DNA of 64,000 nucleotides from JAWLCA01 sp041687395 (GCA_041687395.1 JAWLCA010000002.1:124001-188000); one strand, 5' to 3'. Numbered from the stretch's first letter, positions 1 through 8,935 are shown. The notes: generated from the sequence alone by a model not told the origin. A program made the numbers and translations.

Positions 1-597
1 TGGCGCCACGAAGGCGCCCTCCTGGATGTCGCCGTGGTACTGGAGCCTGAGCAGAAGCTGGCCGAAGCGAAGATGGCCTTTTTTGCTTGCATGGCCGCAA
101 TCGGCGACGCCCTGTCGGCGCATTGCCCGCCAGAGCGCGTGGTGCGCTTCGGTTTTCCCGATGTGGTGATGTACGATGCGGCCAGGATGGGTGGCGCGCG
201 CTTCGCCGTGGCCCCGGAAACCACCGCCGACGATGTGCCTGACTGGATGGTGTTCGGCGTGGAACTGATCGCCGACCGGGATCATCTTTCGGCTCCTGGC
301 GAATTTCCCGAGTCCACCTCGCTGTCCGAAGAGGCGTTCGAGGCGCCCGCCGCCATTGTGGAAAGCTTTGCGTCCTACCTGATGCTGTATTTCGACCGGT
401 GGACGCATGAGGGCCTGCGCGCCGTCACGGATCGGTATCTGGAACGGATCGATCCGCCGATGCTGTCCGGGACGCGCGCGATCGACGCTGCCGGCGATCT
501 GGTGGAGAAGACGCCCTCGGGTGCGGTGCGGCGTCTGCCGCTGGAGCAAGGGCTCGCCGCGTGCCGCTGGCGCGGTGAGGGGGGACCGAAGCTGTGA
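1..597 (+). CDS. Biotin/lipoate ligase-like protein (DUF4444 type), 5' end missing
   Basis: The reading frame is open from the first base (Trp-Arg-His-Glu-Gly-Ala), so the true start lies upstream of the window. The GTG at 34 is only an internal codon. The visible 198 residues resemble the C-terminal part of the biotin/lipoate A/B ligase-like proteins with a DUF4444 tail found in Rhodobacterales next to formate dehydrogenase genes. The stop overlaps the ATG of the next gene by 4 nt, which implies translational coupling. No catalytic lysine can be judged because the N-terminal half is absent. A role in formate dehydrogenase maturation or cofactor attachment is inferred only from position. Confidence 0.6.
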   Translation, partial: WRHEGALLDVAVVLEPEQKLAEAKMAFFACMAAIGDALSAHCPPERVVRFGFPDVVMYDAARMGGARFAVAPETTADDVPDWMVFGVELIADRDHLSAPGEFPESTSLSEEAFEAPAAIVESFASYLMLYFDRWTHEGLRAVTDRYLERIDPPMLSGTRAIDAAGDLVEKTPSGAVRRLPLEQGLAACRWRGEGGPKL

Positions 598-1148
598 CGC
601 GCCTGCCGCGGACGATCCGGCTCGATGCCTCCGACACCGTCGTCTTTGCGCGCGCGGCCGGTCGAGGGGAATGGGCGGTGCCCGGCACTTTTCTGTTTGC
701 CGGCCGCGATCCAGAAAGCCTGACGCGGAAAGAGGCGATCGCGTTTCGGTCCGGTTTTCTGGGGATCGAAAGTTTCGGCCATTCGACCCTAGTCGTTGTG
801 ACGGAGGCGCGCGCAGAGGAACGTGCGGCGGCTGTCGAGGCGCTGGCGCAGCAGTTCGTCATCCATCTTGGCGCGCCCGATTCTGTGACGGCGCGGCCGG
901 CGGCCGAGGAAGAAATCGCCTTGGCAGAAGACCTGTGCCGCGGGCACGCGGTCGGCACGCTGATCGCGTTGCACCGTGGCTGGGAAGACAACGCGATCCG
1001 CGAGCGGTTCCGGACCCTGAAGCCGCGGGACGAAACGGCCTTTTCAGCCGGATATCTGCGCGGGCACGACCGGGCCTTCTACATTGTCGAGACCGACGAG
1101 GACGACCATCCCCCGGTCGACCTTCTGAATCTTGGGGGCCGGTCTTGA
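594..1148 (+). CDS. Conserved hypothetical protein, DUF6505-like
   Basis: This 184-residue soluble protein has no signal peptide or membrane segment. It fits the small uncharacterised family (DUF6505, from memory) that sits beside formate dehydrogenase accessory genes in Rhodobacterales. Its ATG overlaps the preceding stop, and its own TGA overlaps the TTG start of the next gene, so it belongs to a coupled polycistron. It is rich in Glu, Ala and Arg and shows no recognisable catalytic or metal-binding motif. The function is unknown. An accessory role for the downstream Mo/W enzyme is inferred from neighbourhood only. Confidence 0.6.
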   Translation: MTRLPRTIRLDASDTVVFARAAGRGEWAVPGTFLFAGRDPESLTRKEAIAFRSGFLGIESFGHSTLVVVTEARAEERAAAVEALAQQFVIHLGAPDSVTARPAAEEEIALAEDLCRGHAVGTLIALHRGWEDNAIRERFRTLKPRDETAFSAGYLRGHDRAFYIVETDEDDHPPVDLLNLGGRS

Positions 1149-2137
1149 GGGAATTCTGGGTTGCTTCGGGTCATCAGTTGACCCGACTGGATGCTTTCGG
1201 CCGCATGATCGTGACCGACGAATTGCTGCTTGCCTGGCTTGCGCGGCCAGAGATTCTGCCGCCCGAAGATGCCTGCTCGGCAGAGCGCGCGTTGCACGTG
1301 CGGCTGATGCAGGAGCCGCGGTCGGCGGTGACGGAGGCGCAGATCGCCGCGTTGCAGGATCCGGATGCGCGTGAGAACTGGAAGTTTCTCATGGCGTTGC
1401 GGGACGCTCTTCTTGCTGAAGGTACGATCGAGGGCGGGTATCTGGCTCTGGTGAACGGCGGCGTGAAACTGCCGGTCCTTTTCTACGACCAGCTCGTGCA
1501 GCTGATCCTCCGCAATGCCCTGGAGGGCTGCGAGGACGTGGCCACCCTGCGGGCGGCCGAGATGATGTATCGCGCGCAACGAGGGCATATCCGCGACGGA
1601 GCGCTGATCCTGGCCGATGACGAACTGGTGCGGGAGCTGGAGGCGGAGCGCCACACCTCGCCCCTGACAGCGATGCTGTCGGGCGGGGCCGAAGGGCTGG
1701 ACGTCCTGGGTACCGGCAATGCCTGGACCTACTGGAGCCGGTCGGACGCCCACACGATGGCGCTGAATTTTGGGGGCGACGCAGCGGCGCGGGCCGGGTT
1801 GGCAGCAGCAATCGCGGGCTTCGTGAGCCATCTGCTGGGTTATCGGGTGCGGGTCGAGGCCCGGACAGATGCCCGGGATGTAGCGTTGCGCTGGTTCGTC
1901 GGGCTGGACGAGGTGGGCACCGCGATCGGCAATGCCCTTTGGCGCGGAGCGCAACCGTCTGCCGCCCCGGTTGGGTTGTTCACGTTGGAGTTCGACGATC
2001 CTGCCGCGGTCTTGCCAAAAGTGCAGGGGCATCCGGTCTGGCTGATTCTGGGGATGGGGCCAGACAGCGTGATCCGCATGAAGCCGCAGAACCTTGTCAC
2101 GGGTCTCCCCTTGGCGCCGCATGCCGGGCTGCATTAG
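1145..2137 (+). CDS. Conserved hypothetical protein, DUF6352-like
   Basis: The protein has 330 residues from a TTG start that forms a TTGA overlap with the previous stop. The sequence begins Leu-Arg-Glu-Phe-Trp-Val-Ala-Ser-Gly-His, and the sequence immediately after this TTG is protein-like, whereas the open frame upstream of it only shadows the previous gene. No transmembrane segment or known active-site motif is evident. It resembles the family annotated DUF6352 in formate dehydrogenase regions of Rhodobacterales (from memory). The unusual start codon and the coupling suggest low, stoichiometric expression with its neighbours. The function is unknown. Confidence 0.6.
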   Translation: MREFWVASGHQLTRLDAFGRMIVTDELLLAWLARPEILPPEDACSAERALHVRLMQEPRSAVTEAQIAALQDPDARENWKFLMALRDALLAEGTIEGGYLALVNGGVKLPVLFYDQLVQLILRNALEGCEDVATLRAAEMMYRAQRGHIRDGALILADDELVRELEAERHTSPLTAMLSGGAEGLDVLGTGNAWTYWSRSDAHTMALNFGGDAAARAGLAAAIAGFVSHLLGYRVRVEARTDARDVALRWFVGLDEVGTAIGNALWRGAQPSAAPVGLFTLEFDDPAAVLPKVQGHPVWLILGMGPDSVIRMKPQNLVTGLPLAPHAGLH

Positions 2138-2146
2138 GATCGCATC

Positions 2147-2665
2147 ATGCCCAAGGAAATGGTCAGAATCGGGATTCTGGGGATCGTGCGGCCGCCCGCC
2201 ACTCGCTGGGCGGGCCGCAGACTGGTGCCCTATTCGATCGGTCCGGAATTGCCGGGCGTTGCCGGCGGCGTGAAGGTCGCCGAGAATAAGGGGGTCGAAA
2301 CGTGGTATCTGGGCGGCCACGGCCTGCAGCTCCACAGTGGTGACACAGGGAATTACCGCGACAACCTGATTGCTGCGCGGCCGTCGGTCTGGGTTGCGGT
2401 GCAGGGCGTCGAAAACCCGATCAAGACGAAGGTCGTTCTGGTGACGGTCGATCCCTATGAAGGCGAGGCGCTGGCCACCGACCCGGCGCTGACGGTCGAA
2501 GCCGTTGCAATGCCCGCCGACCTGCGGGCGCGGCTCGCGGACTTCGTCGCGAAACACCACGTCGAGATTCCGTTCAAGAAGCGCAAGCGGCAGAACGTGG
2601 ATGTCGAAGCCGACCCACGGGGACCCCGCATCCTGTCTGCCGACGAGAAATGGGGGCGCAGATGA
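2147..2665 (+). CDS. DUF3305-family protein of the formate dehydrogenase region
   Basis: The protein has 172 residues, starting 9 nt after the previous stop. It is a soluble protein with a lysine/arginine-rich stretch near residue 145 (Phe-Lys-Lys-Arg-Lys-Arg). Order, size and sequence character match the DUF3305 proteins that precede DUF3306 proteins in bacterial formate dehydrogenase gene clusters. Its stop overlaps the ATG of the DUF3306-like gene (ATGA at 2662). No catalytic residue can be named. A maturation role for formate dehydrogenase is inferred from the conserved association. Confidence 0.75.
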   Translation: MPKEMVRIGILGIVRPPATRWAGRRLVPYSIGPELPGVAGGVKVAENKGVETWYLGGHGLQLHSGDTGNYRDNLIAARPSVWVAVQGVENPIKTKVVLVTVDPYEGEALATDPALTVEAVAMPADLRARLADFVAKHHVEIPFKKRKRQNVDVEADPRGPRILSADEKWGRR

Positions 2666-3264
2666 CCGGTAGCCCAGAGGATGAGGGCGGATTTCTTGAT
2701 CGTTGGTCGCGCAGGAAACGTGCCGCCGAAGCAGAGCCGGTAATCCCGCAAGCCGACACCGAGCCAGAAACGCCGGAGGTTTCCGAAGACGAGATCACTC
2801 CGGAGGAACTGGCCGCGCTGCCGGCACCTGAAGAGATCACGCGCGAGACGGATATAGTGCCCTTTCTGAAACGCGGCGTACCTCGCGCCTTGAAGAATGC
2901 GGCATTGCGGCGCAGTTGGATGCTGAATCCCGCGATCCGCGATCATCGGGATCTGGCGGTCGACTACGCTTGGGACTGGAATGTGGCCGGCGGCGTTCCC
3001 GGTTCCGGCGGGCCGCTCAGCAACAGGTCGATTGCCGATCTGTTGCAGCGGATGGGGCAGGGCGCAACCGAGGCCGAGGCGCAAGAACCTGCGCGCGCGG
3101 CCGAGCGGCCCGAGGAAGCTTCATCTCTCGAGGCCGATGCGCAGGACGAGGCCACAACCGATACGGATCCACCCGAGGACCCGCCGGTGCCGAGTGATTT
3201 TGGAAAGCCTGAGGACCCGAATCCAGATGCGCCCCGTCGCCACGGGCGTGCACGCCCGGTCTGA
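2662..3264 (+). CDS. DUF3306-family protein of the formate dehydrogenase region
   Basis: The protein has 200 residues. The start at 2662 is preferred over the in-frame ATG at 2650 because it forms the ATGA overlap used throughout this cluster. The N-terminus (Phe-Leu-Asp-Arg-Trp-Ser-Arg-Arg-Lys) is the hallmark of DUF3306. A folded core at about residues 45-135 is followed by an acidic, Pro/Glu-rich, probably disordered C-terminal tail. It is the last gene of the accessory group. A 151-nt gap with a possible promoter separates it from the chaperone gene. The function is unknown but consistently linked to formate dehydrogenase. Confidence 0.78.
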   Translation: MTGSPEDEGGFLDRWSRRKRAAEAEPVIPQADTEPETPEVSEDEITPEELAALPAPEEITRETDIVPFLKRGVPRALKNAALRRSWMLNPAIRDHRDLAVDYAWDWNVAGGVPGSGGPLSNRSIADLLQRMGQGATEAEAQEPARAAERPEEASSLEADAQDEATTDTDPPEDPPVPSDFGKPEDPNPDAPRRHGRARPV

Positions 3265-3331
3265 GAAGGTCGACCCGATCCTGCGCCCCGGAAAACCCAC
3301 ATCTGCCAGTATGGAAATCGACGCTACCCGC

Positions 3332-3360
3332 TTGCAAACGTATGCATTCTGGTGATTATG
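3332..3360 (+). promoter_or_regulatory. Possible promoter of the torD-like/fdhABC operon
   Basis: In the only sizeable gap of the formate dehydrogenase region, TTGCAA (3332-3337) lies 17 bp before ATTATG (3355-3360), in locally AT-rich sequence. The next gene starts at 3416 behind a strong AAGGAGGGGG ribosome-binding site. The match is approximate, and the AT-rich TATATAAA just downstream could serve instead. Confidence 0.35.
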
Positions 3361-3415
3361 GTATATAAACTGCGGAATAACCGCTGCTCGGCCAGCAAGG
3401 AGGGGGCAACACCCC

Positions 3416-4027
3416 ATGACGACAGCCAGCCCGTCGATGCACGGGCAAGCCAAAGACGAACAGGACATGCTGCGGAGCCAGCAGTATGGATTCCTGTCTC
3501 GCATGCTGTACCGTGCGCCCGGCGATGACCTACTGGCTGCCATTTCCAGGATGGCCGGCAATCACACGGCGCTCGGGCAAGCCTATGGGGCGTTGGCGAC
3601 GTGCGCGGCACGCGCAGAAGCCAGGGCCGTCGAGCAGGAATTCTTCGAGTTGTTCGTCGGCGTCGGTCGGGGAGAGCTTTTGCCCTATGCATCCTTCTAT
3701 CAGACCGGTTTCCTGAACGAGCGGCCGTTGGCCGAGGTGCGCGAGGACATGGCACGCCTTGGGCTGCAGCGAGCCAAGGGGCGCCATGAGCCCGAAGATC
3801 ACATTGCCGCGCTGTTCGAGGTGATGGCCGGCCTTTCCGCAGGGCAGGTCGCTGGCGCGAACGGGGTGAGCGAGGCCGGGTTTTTCGCCCGACACATCGC
3901 GCCTTGGGCTGTTAAATTCTTTGATGACCTGGCTATTGCGCCGAGCGCCGATTTCTATCGGCCGGTGGCCGAGGTCGGACGCATTTTCATGGAGATCGAA
4001 TCGCGCGCCTTTGCCCTGGCGGGCTAG
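3416..4027 (+). CDS. TorD-family molecular chaperone for formate dehydrogenase
   Basis: This 203-residue all-helical cytoplasmic protein has the TorD/DmsD signature. An acidic Glu-Phe-Glu-Leu-Phe-Val-Gly segment is followed by LPYASFYQTGFLNE, and Glu-Pro-Glu-Asp-His lies near residue 125. These chaperones bind the Tat signal peptide of molybdoenzymes and hold the apoprotein until the Mo/W cofactor is inserted. It heads the operon containing the Tat-dependent FdhA, so FdhA (residues 29-45) is its likely client. The ribosome-binding site AAGGAGGGGG sits just upstream of the ATG. Confidence 0.9.
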   Translation: MTTASPSMHGQAKDEQDMLRSQQYGFLSRMLYRAPGDDLLAAISRMAGNHTALGQAYGALATCAARAEARAVEQEFFELFVGVGRGELLPYASFYQTGFLNERPLAEVREDMARLGLQRAKGRHEPEDHIAALFEVMAGLSAGQVAGANGVSEAGFFARHIAPWAVKFFDDLAIAPSADFYRPVAEVGRIFMEIESRAFALAG

Positions 4028-4084
4028 GTTGCGGTTCATGGCGAAACCACGGCCGGGCGGATCCCGGATGAAGGGGAGAGAGGC

Positions 4085-4309
4085 ATGGTACGGAAGCAGT
4101 CAGAAGGCCGCCAGGCACAGAAGGGCGGCATCGGGCGCAGAGGGTTCTTCGGTGCGGCACTGGGGGCGGCGTCGGCCGCGGCGCTGACCGCCGGTGGCGC
4201 CCGTCCCGCAGTGGCAGAGACGGGCGAAGAGCGGACGCGCGCACGCTATCAGGAAACCGACCACGTGCGGAAATTCTACGAAACGAACCGCTACTACAGG
4301 GGGGAATGA
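4085..4309 (+). CDS. Small Tat-targeted protein of the formate dehydrogenase region
   Basis: The 74-residue protein has an N-terminal twin-arginine signal (Gly-Arg-Arg-Gly-Phe-Phe at about residues 17-22), a hydrophobic Ala-rich h-region and an Ala-Val-Ala cleavage-like site. The short mature part is charged and ends Phe-Tyr-Glu-Thr-Asn-Arg-Tyr-Tyr. This matches the family known as formate dehydrogenase region TAT target (TIGR02811). The gene ends 3 nt before fdhA and has an AAGGGGAGAGAGG ribosome-binding site. Its role is undetermined; it may be a small exported subunit or a folding aid. Confidence 0.85.
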   Translation: MVRKQSEGRQAQKGGIGRRGFFGAALGAASAAALTAGGARPAVAETGEERTRARYQETDHVRKFYETNRYYRGE

Positions 4310-4312
4310 TCG

Positions 4313-7276
4313 ATGCTGGTAAAACGCAGAAGTGCTGAAGCCGCACGCGGGCGCCTTTCCGGCCTTGCCGCCGGCATCGCCGCCAAGCCGATCGATCGCC
4401 GGTCGTTCCTGCGAACCTCGGGTCTTGCCGTGGGTGGCCTTGCCGCCGTCGGCTCGATGGGGGCGGGTATCCTGAATAGGGCCGAGGCGGGCTACGTCAA
4501 CCAAGACCAGCCGATCGAGATCAAGAAAAACATCTGTACGCACTGCTCTGTCGGCTGCACCGTGACGGCCGAAGTGCAGAACGGAGTCTGGGTCGGGCAG
4601 GAGCCGTCCTGGAACAGCCCGATCAACCGGGGCACGCATTGCGCAAAGGGGGCCTCGGTGCGTGAGCTGGTGCACGGCGACCGGCGGCTGAAATACCCGA
4701 TGAAGAAGGTCGGCGGCGAATGGCAGCGGATCTCGTGGGATCAGGCGATCGAAGAGATCGGCGACAAGATGCTGGAGATTCGTGAAAATTCCGGCGCTGA
4801 CTCGGTCTATCTGCTGGGATCCGCGAAGTTCTCGAACGAAGGTGCCTACCTGTTCCGCAAGTTCGCGGCCTTCTGGGGCACGAACAACGTCGACCATCAG
4901 GCGCGTATCTGCCACTCCACGACCGTTGCCGGCGTGGCGAATACCTGGGGCTACGGCGCACAGACCAACAGCTACAACGATATCCGCAATTCGAAGACCA
5001 TGATCTTCATGGGGTCGAATGCGGCCGAGGCGCATCCGGTGGCGATGCAGCACATCCTGTCCGGCAAGGAGTTGAACCAGGCGAACGTGATCGTCTTCGA
5101 TCCGCGCTTCACCCGGACGGCGGCCCATGCCACCGATTACGTTCGCTTCCGCTCGGGCACCGACATCGCGGTGATCTGGGGTATCATGTGGCACATCTTC
5201 GAGAACGGGTGGGAGGACAAGGACTACATCGCTGCCCGCGTCTGGGGCATGGACCAGGTCCGCGAGGAGGTGAAGAAATATCCGCCCGACGTGGTGGAGC
5301 GGATCACCGGCGTGCCGGAGGCGCAACTGAAGCGCGTGGCTGAGACCTTTGCGACGCAGAAGCCATCGACCTTCATCTGGTGCATGGGGGGTACGCAGCA
5401 CACTGTGGGTACCGCGAACGTGCGGGCCTACTGCAACCTGCTTCTTGCAACCGGCAACGTCGGCTCGAACGGCACGGGCGCGAACATCTTCCGCGGCCAT
5501 TGCAACGTTCAGGGGGCAACGGACTTCGGTCTCGATGTCGCGAACCTCCCCTGCTACTACGGCTTGGCTGAGGGGGCATGGCGTCACTGGTCGCGTGTCT
5601 GGGATGTGCCCTATGACTATTTCGTCAGCAGGTTCGACGAAGTGCCGGCAAAGGGTGGCCGGGACGCGCGGACAGCGGCGCAGAACATGGGCGTGCCGGG
5701 CATTCCTTCGACCCGCTGGTTCGATGCGACGCTCTACGACGCCGAGGAAGTCGACCAGCGGGATAACCTCAAGGCCATGGTCGTCTTCGGGCATGGCGGC
5801 AACACCGTGCCCCGCATGCAGGACGCGCAAAAGGGCATGAACGCGCTGGATCTGCTGGTCGTCGCCGACCCGCATCCAACGACGTTTGCCGCGCTGCACA
5901 GCCGGACGGACAATACCTACCTGCTGCCGATTTCGACACAGTTCGAATGCTCGGGCAGCCGGACGGCGTCTAACCGGTCGGTCCAGTGGGGCGAGAAGAT
6001 CGTCGATCCGATCTTCGAATCCGACAACGACTACGCGGTGATGTATCGCCTGTCGCAGAAGCTCGGCTTCGCGGACGAGATGTTCAAGAACTACGAGATG
6101 GTTCAGGGCAAGTTCTCGATGGAGCCGACCGCAGAGTCGATCCTGCGCGAGATCAACCGGGGGGGCTGGTCCACCGGTTACACCGGCCAGTCGCCGGAGC
6201 GTCTGAAGGCGCATATGGCGAACCAGGACAAGTTCGACCTGATCACGTTGCGGGCGCCCGCCGACGCACCGGAAGAGATCGCGGGCGACTTCTACGGGCT
6301 GCCATGGCCTTGCTGGGGCACGCCGGAGTTGCGCCATCCCGGTACGCACATCCTTTACAATCCGAATGTGCATCCGATGGACGGCGGCGGCGCCTTCCGT
6401 CCGCGCTTTGGGCTGGAACGGGACGGCGAAACGCTTCTTGCCGAGGGCAGCTGGCCCGCCGGGTCCGAGATCGAGGACGGCTACCCCGAATTCACGATGG
6501 CCCTGCTGAAACAGCTCGGTTGGGATTCCGACCTGACGGCTGAGGAACTGGCGGTCATCGAGGCAATCGGCGGTGGCGATGAAGAGCGGATCAACGCCGT
6601 CAGTTGGTCGATCGACCTGTCTGGCGGAATTCAACGCGTCGCGCTGCAGCATGGCTGTGTGCCCTTCGGCAACGGCAAGGCCCGGGCTGTCGCCTGGAAC
6701 CTGCCCGACCCGATCCCGGTACACCGAGAGCCAATCTACAGCCCGAAGCCGGACCTTGTGGCCGAATACCCGACGCTGGAAGACGGCCGTCAGTTCCGGA
6801 TGCCGAACAACGGCTTCTCCATCCAGCAGGCAGCTGTCGATCAGGCTTTGCACGAACAATTCCCGATCGTTCTCACTTCCGGGCGACTGGTCGAATACGA
6901 GGGCGGCGGCGAAGAGACCCGGTCGAACCCTTGGCTGGCCGAGCTTCAGCAGGACATGTTCGTGGAGATCAACCCGGCGGATGCCGAAGCGAGAGGCATC
7001 GTCGATGGCGGATGGGTCTGGGTGATGGGCCCCGAGGGCGGGTCAAAGGCGCGGGTCAAGGCGCTGGTGACCGAACGTGTAGCGCCGGGGGCGGCCTTCA
7101 TGCCGTTCCACTTCGCCGGCTGGTTCCAGGGCGAAGATCAGCGCGGCAACTATCCGGAAGGTGCAGACCCGATCGTTCTGGGGGAAAGCGTCAACGTGAT
7201 CACCAGCTACGGCTACGATCCGGTGACGGGCATGCACGAGGGCAAGGCGACGCTTTGCCAGATCGCGGCCGCGTAA
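4313..7276 (+). CDS. fdhA: Formate dehydrogenase catalytic (alpha) subunit, Mo/W bis-MGD enzyme
   Basis: This is the 987-residue catalytic subunit oxidising formate to CO2 on the periplasmic side. A twin-arginine signal is at residues 29-34 (Arg-Arg-Ser-Phe-Leu-Arg). Cys75, Cys78, Cys82 and Cys110 bind an N-terminal 4Fe-4S cluster. The metal ligand is Cys200 followed by His201, so this is a cysteine rather than selenocysteine enzyme. The molybdopterin oxidoreductase core follows, and the C-terminal dinucleotide-binding domain starts near residue 855. It is cotranscribed with the chaperone upstream and the Fe-S and cytochrome subunits downstream. The sequence cannot tell whether Mo or W is used. 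Confidence 0.95.
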   Translation: MLVKRRSAEAARGRLSGLAAGIAAKPIDRRSFLRTSGLAVGGLAAVGSMGAGILNRAEAGYVNQDQPIEIKKNICTHCSVGCTVTAEVQNGVWVGQEPSWNSPINRGTHCAKGASVRELVHGDRRLKYPMKKVGGEWQRISWDQAIEEIGDKMLEIRENSGADSVYLLGSAKFSNEGAYLFRKFAAFWGTNNVDHQARICHSTTVAGVANTWGYGAQTNSYNDIRNSKTMIFMGSNAAEAHPVAMQHILSGKELNQANVIVFDPRFTRTAAHATDYVRFRSGTDIAVIWGIMWHIFENGWEDKDYIAARVWGMDQVREEVKKYPPDVVERITGVPEAQLKRVAETFATQKPSTFIWCMGGTQHTVGTANVRAYCNLLLATGNVGSNGTGANIFRGHCNVQGATDFGLDVANLPCYYGLAEGAWRHWSRVWDVPYDYFVSRFDEVPAKGGRDARTAAQNMGVPGIPSTRWFDATLYDAEEVDQRDNLKAMVVFGHGGNTVPRMQDAQKGMNALDLLVVADPHPTTFAALHSRTDNTYLLPISTQFECSGSRTASNRSVQWGEKIVDPIFESDNDYAVMYRLSQKLGFADEMFKNYEMVQGKFSMEPTAESILREINRGGWSTGYTGQSPERLKAHMANQDKFDLITLRAPADAPEEIAGDFYGLPWPCWGTPELRHPGTHILYNPNVHPMDGGGAFRPRFGLERDGETLLAEGSWPAGSEIEDGYPEFTMALLKQLGWDSDLTAEELAVIEAIGGGDEERINAVSWSIDLSGGIQRVALQHGCVPFGNGKARAVAWNLPDPIPVHREPIYSPKPDLVAEYPTLEDGRQFRMPNNGFSIQQAAVDQALHEQFPIVLTSGRLVEYEGGGEETRSNPWLAELQQDMFVEINPADAEARGIVDGGWVWVMGPEGGSKARVKALVTERVAPGAAFMPFHFAGWFQGEDQRGNYPEGADPIVLGESVNVITSYGYDPVTGMHEGKATLCQIAAA

Positions 7277-7292
7277 GGGAGGAAAAAGACAT

Positions 7293-7889
7293 ATGGCACG
7301 CATGAAATTCCTGTGCGACGCGGACCGCTGCATCGAGTGCAACGCCTGCGTCACCGCCTGCAAGAACGAGCACGAGGTGCCTTGGGGCATCAACCGGCGG
7401 CGGGTGGTCACGATCAACGACGGCCTTCCCGGCGAGCGCTCGGTCTCGATGGCCTGCATGCACTGCACCGACGCGCCCTGCGCGGCGGTCTGCCCGGTGG
7501 ATTGCTTCTACACCACCGACGATGGCGTGGTGCTGCATTCCAAGGACACCTGCATCGGGTGTGGCTACTGCTTTTACGCCTGCCCGTTCGGCGCACCGCA
7601 ATACCCGCGCGTCGGCAACTTCGGCAGCCGCGGAAAGATGGACAAGTGCACCTACTGCTCGGGCGGACCGGATGCTGACTCCACCGAGGCAGAGTACGTC
7701 AAGTACGGCACCAACCGTCTGGCCGAAGGCAAGCTGCCGCTTTGCGCCGAGATGTGCTCGACCAAGGCGCTGCTGGCCGGTGATGGCGACATCATCGCCG
7801 ACATCTACCGCGAGCGGGTGGTGACCCGTGGCTATGGATCGGGGGCCTGGGGTTGGCGCACCGCCTATGGCGACACGGTTTCGGTTTGA
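7293..7889 (+). CDS. fdhB: Formate dehydrogenase iron-sulfur (beta) subunit
   Basis: This 198-residue ferredoxin-like electron-transfer subunit has several CxxCxxCxxxC-type motifs, for example Cys-Ile-Glu-Cys-Asn-Ala-Cys near residue 15, Cys-Met-His-Cys near 55 and Cys-Ile-Gly-Cys-Gly-Tyr-Cys near 88. Together they can hold four 4Fe-4S clusters. It lacks its own export signal, as is usual for subunits carried across with the Tat-signal-bearing alpha subunit. It starts 16 nt after fdhA with a GGGAGG ribosome-binding site. It passes electrons from FdhA to the cytochrome b subunit. Confidence 0.95.
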   Translation: MARMKFLCDADRCIECNACVTACKNEHEVPWGINRRRVVTINDGLPGERSVSMACMHCTDAPCAAVCPVDCFYTTDDGVVLHSKDTCIGCGYCFYACPFGAPQYPRVGNFGSRGKMDKCTYCSGGPDADSTEAEYVKYGTNRLAEGKLPLCAEMCSTKALLAGDGDIIADIYRERVVTRGYGSGAWGWRTAYGDTVSV

Positions 7890-7903
7890 GGGAGGGCGCA
7901 CCA

Positions 7904-8911
7904 ATGAAACGTTTCTGTGTTCATCTTGTCGCTGTCCTTTCGGTGTTGGGGCTGTTTGCCTTTGCATCGCCGTCCGTGACGGCGCAGCAGGTCAATCCGA
8001 CGGCAAATTCGGTGACCGAAGACGCGCTGCTCGAGGCGCTTCGGGGCGGTGAGGAAGTCAGCGGCCGCATCAGCATCCCGGACGACCGCGCCTCTGGCCT
8101 GATCAAGCCGGGCAACAAGGGCTGGGCGGATCTGCATGGCGGCACGGTCAAGTCGGTCGCGCTTTGGGCCATCGTGCTCATGGTCGTCCTTCTGGCGGTG
8201 TTCTACTTCGTCCGCGGGCGGATCCGGGTGGATGCCGGCTGGGCTGGCCGCACAATCCTGCGGTTCACGGCGATCGAGCGCTTCGCCCACTGGATGCTGG
8301 CGGTCAGCTTCATCGTGCTGGCGTTGACGGGGCTGAACCTGCTCTTCGGTCGCCAGTTGCTGCTGCCGATCATCGGTGAGGGCGGTTTTGGCACGCTCAG
8401 CGCCTGGGGCAAACTTGGACACAATTATCTGGCTTGGCCGTTCATGGCCGCGCTGGTTCTGGTGTTCCTGGTATGGGTTGTCCACAACATCCCGACCAAA
8501 CTGGACGCGCAGTGGCTCGCCCAGGGGGGTGGTCTGCTGAAGCGCGGTTCGCATCCGCCCGCGAAGAAGTTCAACGCGGGTCAGAAGCTTATCTTCTGGT
8601 CTGTCGTCCTAGGCGGCGCGGCGCTTTCCTTCACGGGTGTCATGCTGCTGTTCCCGGAACTGGCAGGAACTCAGGCCGACTGGCAGTGGTATCAGGTGAT
8701 CCACGGGGTCGTGGCCGGCATCCTGACAGCGATCATCATTGCCCATATCTACATCGGCTCCATCGGGATGGAGGGCGCCTTTGACGCCATGGGCAAGGGT
8801 GAGGTCGATCTCAATTGGGCGAAAGAGCATCATTCGCTCTGGGTCGAGGAGGTTCAGGCCGGCAAGTCGGACGCGATCCAGCCGAAAACGGCGGCAACGC
8901 CGGCAGAGTGA
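7904..8911 (+). CDS. fdhC: Formate dehydrogenase cytochrome b (gamma) subunit
   Basis: This 335-residue membrane subunit hands electrons to quinone. The ATG at 7904 is preferred because a GGAGGG site precedes it and a signal peptide follows (residues 1-26, ending Ala-Gln-Gln). The in-frame start at 7853 would overlap fdhB. About five transmembrane helices are visible, the first near residues 84-103. Candidate haem ligands are His129 (Phe-Ala-His-Trp), a His before the third helix, and His residues in the last helix (Ile-His-Gly and Ala-His-Ile). The N-terminal periplasmic extension is typical of this family. It is the last gene before the terminator at 8936. Confidence 0.92.
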   Translation: MKRFCVHLVAVLSVLGLFAFASPSVTAQQVNPTANSVTEDALLEALRGGEEVSGRISIPDDRASGLIKPGNKGWADLHGGTVKSVALWAIVLMVVLLAVFYFVRGRIRVDAGWAGRTILRFTAIERFAHWMLAVSFIVLALTGLNLLFGRQLLLPIIGEGGFGTLSAWGKLGHNYLAWPFMAALVLVFLVWVVHNIPTKLDAQWLAQGGGLLKRGSHPPAKKFNAGQKLIFWSVVLGGAALSFTGVMLLFPELAGTQADWQWYQVIHGVVAGILTAIIIAHIYIGSIGMEGAFDAMGKGEVDLNWAKEHHSLWVEEVQAGKSDAIQPKTAATPAE

Positions 8912-8935
8912 GCCGAAAATCGCTGACCTTCCTTC

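Noticed and set aside
1079..2560. A long minus-strand frame opposite the DUF6352-like gene
   Set aside because: It is an Arg/His/Gln-rich shadow of the plus-strand genes, which form a coherent coupled cluster.
4910..4915. Possible selenocysteine at the formate dehydrogenase active site
   Set aside because: The codon for residue 200 is TGC (Cys), followed by His. There is no in-frame TGA.
4100..6859. A very long open frame on the minus strand opposite fdhA
   Set aside because: It mirrors codon bias of the real fdhA gene (high GC at third positions), has no family resemblance and no ribosome-binding site. fdhA on the plus strand has full catalytic motifs.
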